From assembly GCA_030590165.1 (NCBI GenBank), contig JAUUZA010000019.1, positions 1-12,473 of the forward strand: a stretch of 12,473 nucleotides of DNA. Direction: 5' to 3'. A program made the position numbers and the translations under genes. How positions within the stretch are numbered: the first letter of the stretch is position 1; each line of letters starts with the position of its first letter. This stretch comes from Candidatus Altarchaeota archaeon. GTDB lineage: Archaea; SpSt-1190. The notes under the pieces were generated by a model, which was not told the origin of the DNA, searched no databases, and saw nothing but the letters and a program-made list of their open reading frames with translations. Of the stretch, positions 1-5,588 are shown piece after piece.

Positions 1-200
1 ATATGGATGTATTTGATATTCCTTGGGTAACAAATCCTGAACCATCGTACGGACTTCGATTTGAACAAGTTCTTGGGAGTTTGAGGGGTAAAAAAATTGG
101 GTGTGATATAGTTGAAGGTGTTCCTGAAAAAATATTTGGGGACAGAGTTGGTTCAATGGGAGCGATACTAGCAAGGGGTGCTTTGGGGTTATTGAAATGA
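1..200 (+). CDS. Arginase/agmatinase-family (ureohydrolase) protein, C-terminal fragment
   Basis: Only the last 65 residues are present; the gene enters from the left edge, so the ATG at 3 is probably an internal codon. The fragment opens with MDVFDIP, which fits the second half of the ureohydrolase metal-binding signature SxDxDxxDP. It continues with a PEP-x-x-GL segment, then KKIGCDIVEG, matching the late 'GFDxVE' strand of the family, and ends in a small-residue helix. Members hydrolyse guanidino or formimino groups (arginine, agmatine, formimidoylglutamate) with a binuclear Mn centre; the substrate cannot be told from the tail. The spacing is unusual, since the typical PGTGTPEPGG stretch is shortened here. 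The stop overlaps the next start as ATGA (197-200), so the two genes are probably translationally coupled. The family is inferred from motif order. Confidence 0.6.
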   Translation, partial: MDVFDIPWVTNPEPSYGLRFEQVLGSLRGKKIGCDIVEGVPEKIFGDRVGSMGAILARGALGLLK

Positions 201-457
201 GAATTGAAAAAAAATGTTGGCCAAAATTTTTTGAAGATATTTTAGATGGGAAAAAAAAGTTTGAATTTCGGCTTGCTGATTGGAAATGTGAAGTTGGGGA
301 TGTTTTGGTTCTTCGAGAATGGAATCCGGAAATAAAAGAATATAGTGGGAGAGTTATTGAAAAAAAAGTTACCTATGTTGTAAAAACAAAAAATCTTTCC
401 TTTTTCAAAAAAGAGGAAATTGAAAAATTTGGGTTTCAAATAATTTCATTTGATTAA
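197..457 (+). CDS. Small DUF3850/ASCH-like (PUA-fold) protein
   Basis: This 86-residue protein matches the DUF3850 type of the ASCH/PUA-like fold along its whole length. An initial strand (MRIEKK) is followed by a helix (WPKFFEDILDGKKKFEFRL) with the family pattern 'F..il.GkK.fE.R..D'. Then come the barrel strands VGDVLVLREW and YSGRVIEKKVTYV. ASCH-like domains are thought to bind RNA or modified nucleotides; the exact role of DUF3850 is unknown. The ATG overlaps the upstream TGA by 4 bp. The TAA at 455-457 lies inside the end of the convergent minus-strand gene, so the two genes overlap tail to tail by 12 bp. No secretion signal is seen; it should be cytoplasmic. Confidence 0.75.
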   Translation: MRIEKKCWPKFFEDILDGKKKFEFRLADWKCEVGDVLVLREWNPEIKEYSGRVIEKKVTYVVKTKNLSFFKKEEIEKFGFQIISFD

Positions 458-1030
458 GTCAAGTTCTTTGTGGAGGGCTTCACGCAATTTTTTAGGTATG
501 ATTTTATCAATTTCTTCAGGGGAAAGATAATTTTTATCGTAAATTTCTGTCATTACTTTTTCAATTTTATTGATTAAATCAAACATAATATTTGCGTCTT
601 TTTTATTTGTCACATTTGTTGAATAAGAAATTTTTATTCCTTCAACACTTTCACTCTTGGAATATTGTGTTCCCGGTGTAATGTCGGAATAATTTTCGAT
701 TGAGATTAATAAGTCATTATTCTTTTCAGAATTTAGTATTAATTCATAACCCCAAATATTTTTTTTTTCAAAGTTCTTTGCGTTTTCTAACGAAAGAATT
801 TGTTTTCCTCCATAAAAAACAAGGGATTCTTTTTCATCAAGACTGATTTCATCTATCTTGTTTAATTTTTTAGACAATTTTTTAGGGCCAATATAAGAAG
901 CAGTTCTTCCTCTTGCAGGAATTTCAGTGCCCATCGTTCTTGAAGTTCGAATTTTATGTTCTTTTTCAATTTCAATATTATACATATTGTTTCTTATTAT
1001 GAAACTTTTTAAGAGTTTAGAGAACTTCAT
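446..1030 (-). CDS. Unrecognised 194-aa protein downstream of alaX
   Basis: I do not recognise this protein. It is soluble and rich in Lys, Glu, Ile and Asn, with no membrane segment or signal. Residues 28-60 are basic and Gly/Arg/Ser-containing (IPARGRTASYIGPKKL). The middle looks beta-rich, and the last 45 residues are predicted helical and charged (SPEEIDKIIPKKLREALHK). It is the last gene of a minus-strand run. If AlaX is read to its full length, the ATG at 1030 overlaps the AlaX end by 14 bp, which suggests translational coupling. The start is uncertain: Met16 and Met33 are alternatives, and a TATA-like stretch near 975-983 would suit Met33. It ends with TGA, 12 bp inside the convergent DUF3850 gene. 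Confidence 0.6.
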   Translation of the reverse strand: MKFSKLLKSFIIRNNMYNIEIEKEHKIRTSRTMGTEIPARGRTASYIGPKKLSKKLNKIDEISLDEKESLVFYGGKQILSLENAKNFEKKNIWGYELILNSEKNNDLLISIENYSDITPGTQYSKSESVEGIKISYSTNVTNKKDANIMFDLINKIEKVMTEIYDKNYLSPEEIDKIIPKKLREALHKELDLIK

Positions 1031-1724
1031 AATAGAGGCGGCGATTTCCCCTTCCTTTGTTCTTGATTTTTACAACTTCAATTCTTCCAATTTCACTGAT
1101 GTCTGCAACATGTGGTCCCCCGCATGCTTGATATTCAATTCCCTAAATTTCAACAACACGAAGTTTTTTTACAAGTGGAGGAAGTTTGCTTGCAAGTTTA
1201 ATCATATTAGAATCTAAAAGAGCTTTTTCGCGTTCCACAAAAGTTATGATTACTTCAGCACCTTGTTCAATTAATTTATTTGCATCGCTTACCGCTTGTT
1301 CAATTAATGGGCGGTTCATTTCTTCAATAGTAAATCCCATATAACTTCCGTCAATTGAAACTTTTCCACTTCCAATTAAACAATTAGTTTTTTTGTGCAT
1401 CATTGCTTCGAGTAAGTGAGATGCAGTATGAAGTCGCATAAGTTTGTACCTTCTATTCCAATCAATTTCACCGTGTGTTTCCATTCCTTCTTTGATGCCG
1501 TCCATTTTATCAAGAGTATGAATTACTTTTCCGTTCGTTTCTGATACCTTTGTTACTATGAATTTTTTACCGTTTATGACAAGCATTCCAATATCATTTT
1601 GGACCCCGCCTTTTAATGGATAAAATGCACTTCGGTCTAAGACAACTCCGTTTTCAAGTACTTCAATAATTTTTGCCTCAAATCTTTTTTCATAATTGTT
1701 TTTCATGTGAAGGAGTTCGGTCAT
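1017..1724 (-). CDS. alaX: AlaX-type alanyl-tRNA editing protein with in-frame TAG at codon 194
   Basis: AlaX proteins are free-standing copies of the AlaRS editing domain that hydrolyse Ser or Gly mischarged on tRNA-Ala. The first 193 codons match the family: the MTELL start, YEKRFEAKI, the VVLDRSAFYPL strand, the Zn-binding HxxxH (H99 and H103 in RLHTASHLL) and a strand ending RVVEI. A TAG at 1143-1145 then interrupts. The same frame continues for 41 codons to a TAA at 1017-1019 and encodes the rest of the family: QACGGPHV with the C and H (codons 201 and 205) that complete the Zn site, then SEIGRIEV and a Lys/Arg-rich end. Without this part the enzyme lacks half of its zinc ligands. The usual GGGQPxD loop reads KGGVQND here. 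The start lies 7 bp after the upstream stop, so the gene is in an operon. Either TAG is read through or recoded, or this is a nonsense mutation or base error. Confidence 0.85.
1143..1145 (-). other. In-frame amber codon inside alaX
   Basis: On the minus strand the codons read GTT GAA ATT TAG GGA ATT GAA TAT. AlaX-type sequence continues on both sides of the TAG without a frame change. The position lies between the conserved VVEI strand and the CxxxH zinc motif, where homologs have an ordinary variable residue. TAG is one base from GAG, CAG and AAG, so a single substitution would also explain it. Confidence 0.85.
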
Positions 1725-1731
1725 TTAAGTT

Positions 1732-2823
1732 TTAATTTAGATTTTTTAAATAGCTTTTAGCTTCGCGAGCACATTCTTTTACATACGCTTGAATGTCTTC
1801 AATTTTTTTATAAAAATTAATTCCTTTTCTTGTATTTTTTTGTTTTTGAATTTCATCAAGTATTGATGGATGCTTTTCGGAAATAATTGGACGAATTCCT
1901 TTAGCATATTCTTTTCCAAGGTAAGCATAACTTATGGCATAACCTAGTGCATTGAAAAAATATTGGGGCATCGGCAGTTCCTGTTCTGTTAAAATTATTT
2001 CGAAAATATTTTTTCCATTTTCATGAAGTATTTGTTGTTGAAGATTATTTAATTGTAACAGTCGTTTTCTTGCTGATGAAATTAACCAATTAGCTTCGTT
2101 AAAATGATATATTACTTCATTTTTTGATGGAACAGTTTTTGCTTTTTCTTGAATTATTTTTGAATAATTATTTGGGTCATATATTATTTTGCCATTTTTG
2201 ACAAAATCCAAGTATATTCCGTCAACATTTTGGATGCCTTCTTCAAATCTTTTTTCATTCATTACATCAACATCCCATTCTTTAGGATATTGAATGTTTG
2301 AAGGGTTTTCGTTTTCTTTAATGAACCAAATATCAATATCTTGTCCCCATCCCTTTGTATAAAAAGTTCCATTCATTACAATAAAAATAGGGTTTTCTTC
2401 TGACAAAGTTTTGTAAATTAAAGACGGAATTTTTTCTTTGACTTTATTACTCAGAATTAGTGCGTATTCATCCGCTTTTTGTTCAAGAAATTTTTCAGGG
2501 TATTCAAGTTCAATTTCTTTTAGTTTTTGGTTATCTTGTAATTTAATAACTTGCAATAATTTTTCTTTAATGTTTTCTTGTTTGTAACAAGCTTCGTGAC
2601 CTACCTCATGAAGAACTTGAAAATATGTTGCATCCTCTCTCAAAAGAATTTCATGAATTAAATAAACTGCTTCGGACTTTCGTTTCTTAACGTTTCGTTT
2701 TTGTAATTCAGTTTCCCAATTTTCTTTGTTTATTATGGAAATTTCAGGTTCAAGTTGATGACCAAACAATTCAAAATATTGTTTTTTTGTTTCTTTAACT
2801 ACACTCGAAAGCCAAGCGGCCAT
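1732..2823 (-). CDS. HExxH metalloprotease - nucleotidyltransferase - HEPN-like fusion protein
   Basis: Three regions can be seen in this 363-aa protein. (1) Residues about 1-135 form a zincin-like metallopeptidase: LHEVGHEA (HExxH at 72-76) with EQKADEYA 38 residues later (E114, D118). This layout is like the ImmA/IrrE (DUF955) and M48-type gluzincins. (2) Residues about 140-225 resemble a minimal nucleotidyltransferase: a strand into NGTFYTKGWGQDIDIWFI (D162, D164), a further acidic strand DVDV (184-187) and the late strand YLDFVKNGKIIYDP. (3) Residues 238-363 are all-helical, like the HEPN partner of MNT toxin-antitoxin pairs. RPIISEKH (311-318) fits the RNase pattern Rx4-6H, although Pro follows the Arg. 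Family knowledge: MNT domains AMPylate HEPN RNases, and ImmA-type proteases cleave regulators. Joint action in one chain is inference. No signal peptide is seen, so it is likely cytoplasmic. It is the first gene of the minus-strand operon with alaX. Confidence 0.7.
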   Translation of the reverse strand: MAAWLSSVVKETKKQYFELFGHQLEPEISIINKENWETELQKRNVKKRKSEAVYLIHEILLREDATYFQVLHEVGHEACYKQENIKEKLLQVIKLQDNQKLKEIELEYPEKFLEQKADEYALILSNKVKEKIPSLIYKTLSEENPIFIVMNGTFYTKGWGQDIDIWFIKENENPSNIQYPKEWDVDVMNEKRFEEGIQNVDGIYLDFVKNGKIIYDPNNYSKIIQEKAKTVPSKNEVIYHFNEANWLISSARKRLLQLNNLQQQILHENGKNIFEIILTEQELPMPQYFFNALGYAISYAYLGKEYAKGIRPIISEKHPSILDEIQKQKNTRKGINFYKKIEDIQAYVKECAREAKSYLKNLN

Positions 2824-2842
2824 AAAGGTGTAACGACGATAG

Positions 2843-2852
2843 AATTAAAATA
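2843..2852 (-). promoter_or_regulatory. TATA-like box for the protease-NTase gene
   Basis: The minus strand reads TATTTTAATT, centred 25 nt before the ATG at 2823. This is the archaeal TATA-to-start spacing and suggests a leaderless message that begins at or next to the ATG. A second AT-rich box (TTTATATG, about 2871-2879) is an alternative that would give a leader of about 25 nt. Confidence 0.45.
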
Positions 2853-2929
2853 GTTACTTCTGCAATAAGTTACATATAAAAGTAATCAGTGAATTTAATT
2901 CCAAGCTTAAAAATATAGATGTGTAAAAA

Positions 2930-3130
2930 ATGAATGAAATTGAAGTCAGGAAATGGGGGTTTGCATTAAAAGATGAAATGAAAACTGCAAAGTTTTTCCG
3001 AGCTTCAAATCCAAAAGAGATTCCTGAAGGTGACTGGGGGCGATTTGGACAAGATAATCACCCAAAAAGCTCAATTGAAACTTCAGGACTTTTTTTTAAT
3101 TTTATTCCCTTTGATGCTAAAAAAAATTAA
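2930..3130 (+). CDS. 5' part of a frameshifted gene, paralogous family of 4412-5251
   Basis: This 66-aa frame ends at a TAA directly after a run of eight A's (3119-3126). The gene at 3187 continues in the -1 frame, which is open from 3121. Joining them adds LKISTNGNKTEIKHI, which lines up with HIKSEKPTELKIF in the paralog at 4412, just after a shared LFF motif. I therefore read 2930-3822 as one gene of about 297 codons. The N-terminal 48 residues (MNEIEVRKWGFALKDEM and on) have no counterpart in the paralog and I do not recognise them. The ATG at 2930 follows an AT-rich box (2908-2916). The cause is undecided: mutation, homopolymer sequencing error, or programmed -1 frameshifting on A-AAA-AAT. 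Confidence 0.55.
   Translation: MNEIEVRKWGFALKDEMKTAKFFRASNPKEIPEGDWGRFGQDNHPKSSIETSGLFFNFIPFDAKKN
3119..3128 (+). other. A8 run at the frame break (possible -1 slippery site)
   Basis: In the upstream frame the codons are GCT AAA AAA AAT TAA. The heptamer A-AAA-AAT has the X-XXY-YYZ form of a -1 slippery site, and the stop codon follows at once. Reading one base back enters the frame that runs to 3822. Adding one A to the run would do the same, so a homopolymer undercall is an equally good explanation. Confidence 0.5.
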
Positions 3131-3186
3131 AAATTTCAACAAATGGAAATAAAACAGAAATTAAACATATTGTTAAAGAATCAAGT

Positions 3187-3822
3187 ATGATTCCTTCTCT
3201 TTCAGTTATTGTAAAAAAAGAAACCCTCAATTTTTTTGCAGATTTTTTCCCATATGCTTATTCACAATATTATGGTGATTGGAATATTCCTTTGTGGCAC
3301 TATAAATCTCCATATTTTTTGAGTCAATTAGAGGTACTTTATGATATTTGGGTCGACAAACCCGTTTTTAATTTCAGTTCTCCTTATCCTCTTTATGAAC
3401 GATTTTCTGGGAAAACAGACGTGTTTATGCCACGTGGTATTTTTTATCCAACATGTTCAATGCGTTCTTTGAGTTTTAGGGGGACTGGGAAAATAAAATA
3501 TACAAAAGTAAATAATTATACATCTGAACCTGTGACTTTTAGATGGTTTGTACCTGATTCTTGGAAAGATAAAATTGGATGGATGGAAAATGGAAAAATT
3601 GTTCATCGAAAAGAAATACATCCTAAATTAGATGGCGGTTGGTCAATTCATCCTGTATTCATTGATGAATCCATCATAGAATTAAATGAATCGTTTATAC
3701 CGACATTATTAGTTGCTCAAGGAAATAATAGGATTGAATGGCAACCTATTCCCCTGTTTCCAGAACGTGAAAAAGGAGATTTTTTCTTAGACCCAAAAGA
3801 TTTGAATCCAAGAGTAGAGTGA
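3187..3822 (+). CDS. 3' part of a frameshifted gene; unrecognised family shared with 4412-5251
   Basis: I do not recognise the family, but this 211-aa stretch is clearly homologous to the gene at 4412. Shared motifs occur in the same order: WNIPLWHY (residues 32-39) with WEFPLYHY; GIFYP (84-88) with GIFYW; NNYTSEPVTFRWFVP (109-123) with YNFTAEPVTFKLFTP; and GNNRIEWQPI (179-188) with GENRMEWFPV. The protein looks beta-rich and aromatic, with no signal peptide or membrane segment. It is longer than the paralog between the last two motifs and has a charged tail after EWQPI. The ATG at 3187 is probably internal: the frame is open back to 3121 and meets the upstream fragment at the A8 run. T-rich stretches after the TGA may end transcription. 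Confidence 0.6.
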   Translation: MIPSLSVIVKKETLNFFADFFPYAYSQYYGDWNIPLWHYKSPYFLSQLEVLYDIWVDKPVFNFSSPYPLYERFSGKTDVFMPRGIFYPTCSMRSLSFRGTGKIKYTKVNNYTSEPVTFRWFVPDSWKDKIGWMENGKIVHRKEIHPKLDGGWSIHPVFIDESIIELNESFIPTLLVAQGNNRIEWQPIPLFPEREKGDFFLDPKDLNPRVE

Positions 3823-4034
3823 GATGCGATTTTTTGTTTTATTTCATAATTTATGGAATCGTGAGAATTATTATTAATTTCTTTAGATTTTTTTAAAATT
3901 GTTAACAAAATTATCTATATATTTTTTTTGGTGTCTTTAAGTTTGAACGGCTTCACGATTTTGTAGAATATAATAATTTAAAACTTTTATGAGTTTTTGT
4001 ATATATAAGTGACAACATCAAAATTAAAATTCAC
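3823..4034 (+). promoter_or_regulatory. Intergenic region with TATA box (4001-4007) before the 4035 gene
   Basis: I see no gene here. Oligo-T stretches just after the upstream stop (3828-3844) could act as an archaeal terminator. TATATAA at 4001-4007 is centred about 31 nt before the GTG at 4035, so transcription should start a few bases before the GTG. A perfect 8-bp inverted repeat, AATCGTGA (3857-3864) and TCACGATT (3953-3960), brackets a T-rich stretch; its role is unknown. Confidence 0.5.
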
Positions 4035-4415
4035 GTGACTAAGAGTTTTATGCAGTACCAAAAACTTCTTGGTGGGTATAGCGGACAATTCGGAGCTGTG
4101 GTTTCGAATGAATATAAGCCGATGAATAGTTATCTTGTTGAGCTTTGGAGTGGTCCGAGTTTTATGTCATCCAAGTATAATAAAGTTATGTTTGATGGGC
4201 CTCTATTTGGAGATTTAAGACTTAAAATGAGAGTTGACGATAATTTGATGAAAACTGATTATTATGACCCAACTAAAGGCCAACTGTGGAGTAAAACTAA
4301 TTTGCAACCGGACCATCATTATGATCCAAGTATTATGGATTTTTCTAATTTAGATTTGTCTAAGATAGATCTTCTCAAGTTGCACTTGGAATCGCTTGAA
4401 CTGCTGGGGCTTTGA
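4035..4415 (+). CDS. Unrecognised 126-aa protein
   Basis: I do not recognise this protein. It starts with GTG, chosen because it lies just below a good TATA box and opens the longest frame; Met6 (4050) is an alternative. The composition is soluble and aromatic: many Tyr, Met and Gly in residues 5-95 (YSGQFGAVVSNEYKP, FDGPLFGDLRLKMRVDD), a QPDHHYDP stretch near 92-99, then a leucine-rich amphipathic end (DLSKIDLLKLHLESLELLG) that may form a helix for dimerisation or partner contact. The stop TGA (4413-4415) overlaps the TTG start of the next gene, so the two are probably translationally coupled and may work together. Confidence 0.6.
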   Translation: MTKSFMQYQKLLGGYSGQFGAVVSNEYKPMNSYLVELWSGPSFMSSKYNKVMFDGPLFGDLRLKMRVDDNLMKTDYYDPTKGQLWSKTNLQPDHHYDPSIMDFSNLDLSKIDLLKLHLESLELLGL

Positions 4416-5251
4416 AGGTGAAGAAACCCCTTTTTCTTTTTCCTTCCATTCTGAAAGAGAAATATAAGACACTTGAGAAACGTCATATGAAGTCATTGCC
4501 TTATCGCGGAAAAAAAATAAAGGTTTATAGTAAGTTAGAACACGGGAGTTCAGTTAATCACCTTGATTTTGATGTTGTTGATTTATTTTTTCCTTTGCTT
4601 GAAAACATCCATATCAAATCCGAAAAACCTACTGAGTTAAAAATATTTTTACCTGATTTTGCAAAAAAGTTGTTAAAATTTGAATCTGAAAAAAAAGAAG
4701 TAGATTTATCAAAAAAGATAGTTTTTCAAGGAGAATTTAAACTTACAATAACGGCTTCAAAATCTAAAGGGAAACTTCTTGGAGTTATTCCTGTTCTTTA
4801 TTTTTTAAAAACTGAAGAAGAAGCGTTTATGTGGGGGGTGCCTATCCCTATTTTTGTTGAGTCAACTAAATCTGGTTGGGAATTTCCGCTTTATCACTAT
4901 TTACATCCAAAAGCTGAAAATTATTTATTACCTCTTTTGGCGAAAGAATATTCAAAAGAACATTCAGAAATTTTTAATTTACTTTTTCCTTATTCTAAAA
5001 AATTTGTGAAACATGGGGATAAGTATTTTACAGATGGAATTTTTTATTGGATTCTTAATGCGCGAGAAGGGGAAAGAAAAACATATTTGTATAATTTTAC
5101 TGCTGAACCAGTTACTTTCAAACTTTTTACTCCGTCAGGGATTAAGGAAGTTGAAGTACTTGGGGATTCAAGGGAGTATTATGAACTTCCTGAAGACCTT
5201 CAATTTGTTGTTGCAATTGGGGAAAATAGGATGGAGTGGTTTCCCGTATGA
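4412..5251 (+). CDS. Unrecognised 279-aa protein, paralog of the split gene at 2930-3822
   Basis: The family is not recognised. This appears to be the intact paralog of the split gene upstream. Shared motifs are WEFPLYHY (156-163), GIFYWI (209-214), YNFTAEPVTFKLFTP (227-241) and the terminal GENRMEWFPV (270-279). Unlike the paralog, it has an extra basic N-terminal half (residues 1-55) and an inserted KYFTD before GIFY. It looks cytoplasmic and beta-rich, with no signal peptide and no obvious catalytic Asp/His/Cys cluster. The start is uncertain: TTG at 4412 overlaps the previous TGA, and GTG at 4418 is two codons later. Past the TGA the same frame stays open for 13 codons and repeats the end of the gene (LECFPV), a small local duplication. 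Confidence 0.65.
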   Translation: MKVKKPLFLFPSILKEKYKTLEKRHMKSLPYRGKKIKVYSKLEHGSSVNHLDFDVVDLFFPLLENIHIKSEKPTELKIFLPDFAKKLLKFESEKKEVDLSKKIVFQGEFKLTITASKSKGKLLGVIPVLYFLKTEEEAFMWGVPIPIFVESTKSGWEFPLYHYLHPKAENYLLPLLAKEYSKEHSEIFNLLFPYSKKFVKHGDKYFTDGIFYWILNAREGERKTYLYNFTAEPVTFKLFTPSGIKEVEVLGDSREYYELPEDLQFVVAIGENRMEWFPV

Positions 5252-5293
5252 TGGAGTATGTTAGAGTGTTTTCCAGTTTATAATGAGTAATTT
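5252..5293 (+). repeat. Imperfect duplication of the 3' end of the preceding gene
   Basis: After the TGA at 5249-5251 the same frame encodes WSMLECFPVYNE and then TAA. LECFPV echoes the true end MEWFPV, and at DNA level GAGTGgTTTCCcGT is echoed by GAGTGtTTTCCaGT. This looks like a short slippage duplication, after which the stop arose in the first copy. Confidence 0.35.
5277..5284 (+). promoter_or_regulatory. TATA-like box before the DUF357 gene
   Basis: TTTATAAT is centred about 36 nt before the GTG at 5317, placing transcription start near 5305-5308 with a leader of about 10 nt. Confidence 0.4.
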
Positions 5294-5316
5294 AAATCAG
5301 TGTGATGTTTTGAAAT

Positions 5317-5562
5317 GTGGATTTGTCAAAGAGCATAGATGAATTGCTTAGTATTTTGGACACTCTAAGGGTTTTTGATTCAAAGGCAGATGAGGTTGTT
5401 GGCTTGGCTAGAGCCTATGCAAGCGACTCAAAACATTTTTTGAAAAAAGGAAACAAATTTGATGCTTTAGAGGCGTATGCAATAGCTTGGGCTTACATTG
5501 ATTCGCTACTTCATCTTGGACTGGTTGAAGTTGATAATTTGGAACTTTTTACGGTGGACTAA
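5317..5562 (+). CDS. DUF357 family protein
   Basis: This 81-aa, all-helical protein fits archaeal DUF357 (PF04010). The characteristic second half reads YASDSKHFLKKGNKFDAL, then EAYAIAWAYIDSLLHLGL, matching the family pattern 'YasDa.hFl.kGd...Ale.isYa.gwlD...rlG'. The first 40 residues (MDLSKSIDELLSILDTLRV) form an amphipathic helix. The family is small and mainly archaeal. Its biochemical function is not established, although it is often seen near information-processing or nucleotide-related genes. The start is GTG. Transcription probably begins from the TATA box at 5277 and runs 26 bp on into the SIS gene. Length is typical for the family and no residues appear to be missing. Confidence 0.8.
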   Translation: MDLSKSIDELLSILDTLRVFDSKADEVVGLARAYASDSKHFLKKGNKFDALEAYAIAWAYIDSLLHLGLVEVDNLELFTVD

Positions 5563-5588
5563 AATACTACTTTGACTTTTAGGTTTTT

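Noticed and set aside
927-1217. Plus-strand open frame of 96 codons
   Set aside because: It lies antisense over the conserved end of alaX and the start of the next gene; the minus strand carries the family motifs.
3717-3908. Minus-strand frame of 63 codons
   Set aside because: It mostly mirrors the end of the 3187 gene and low-complexity T-rich DNA, with no protein-like pattern.
3857-3960. Inverted repeat AATCGTGA/TCACGATT as a mobile element boundary
   Set aside because: It has only 8-bp arms about 90 nt apart in AT-rich DNA, with nothing gene-like between; chance is likely.
5013-5264. Plus-strand frame of 83 codons inside the 4412 gene
   Set aside because: It is an alternative frame under the conserved EPVTF and NRMEW region, which the paralog supports in the other frame.
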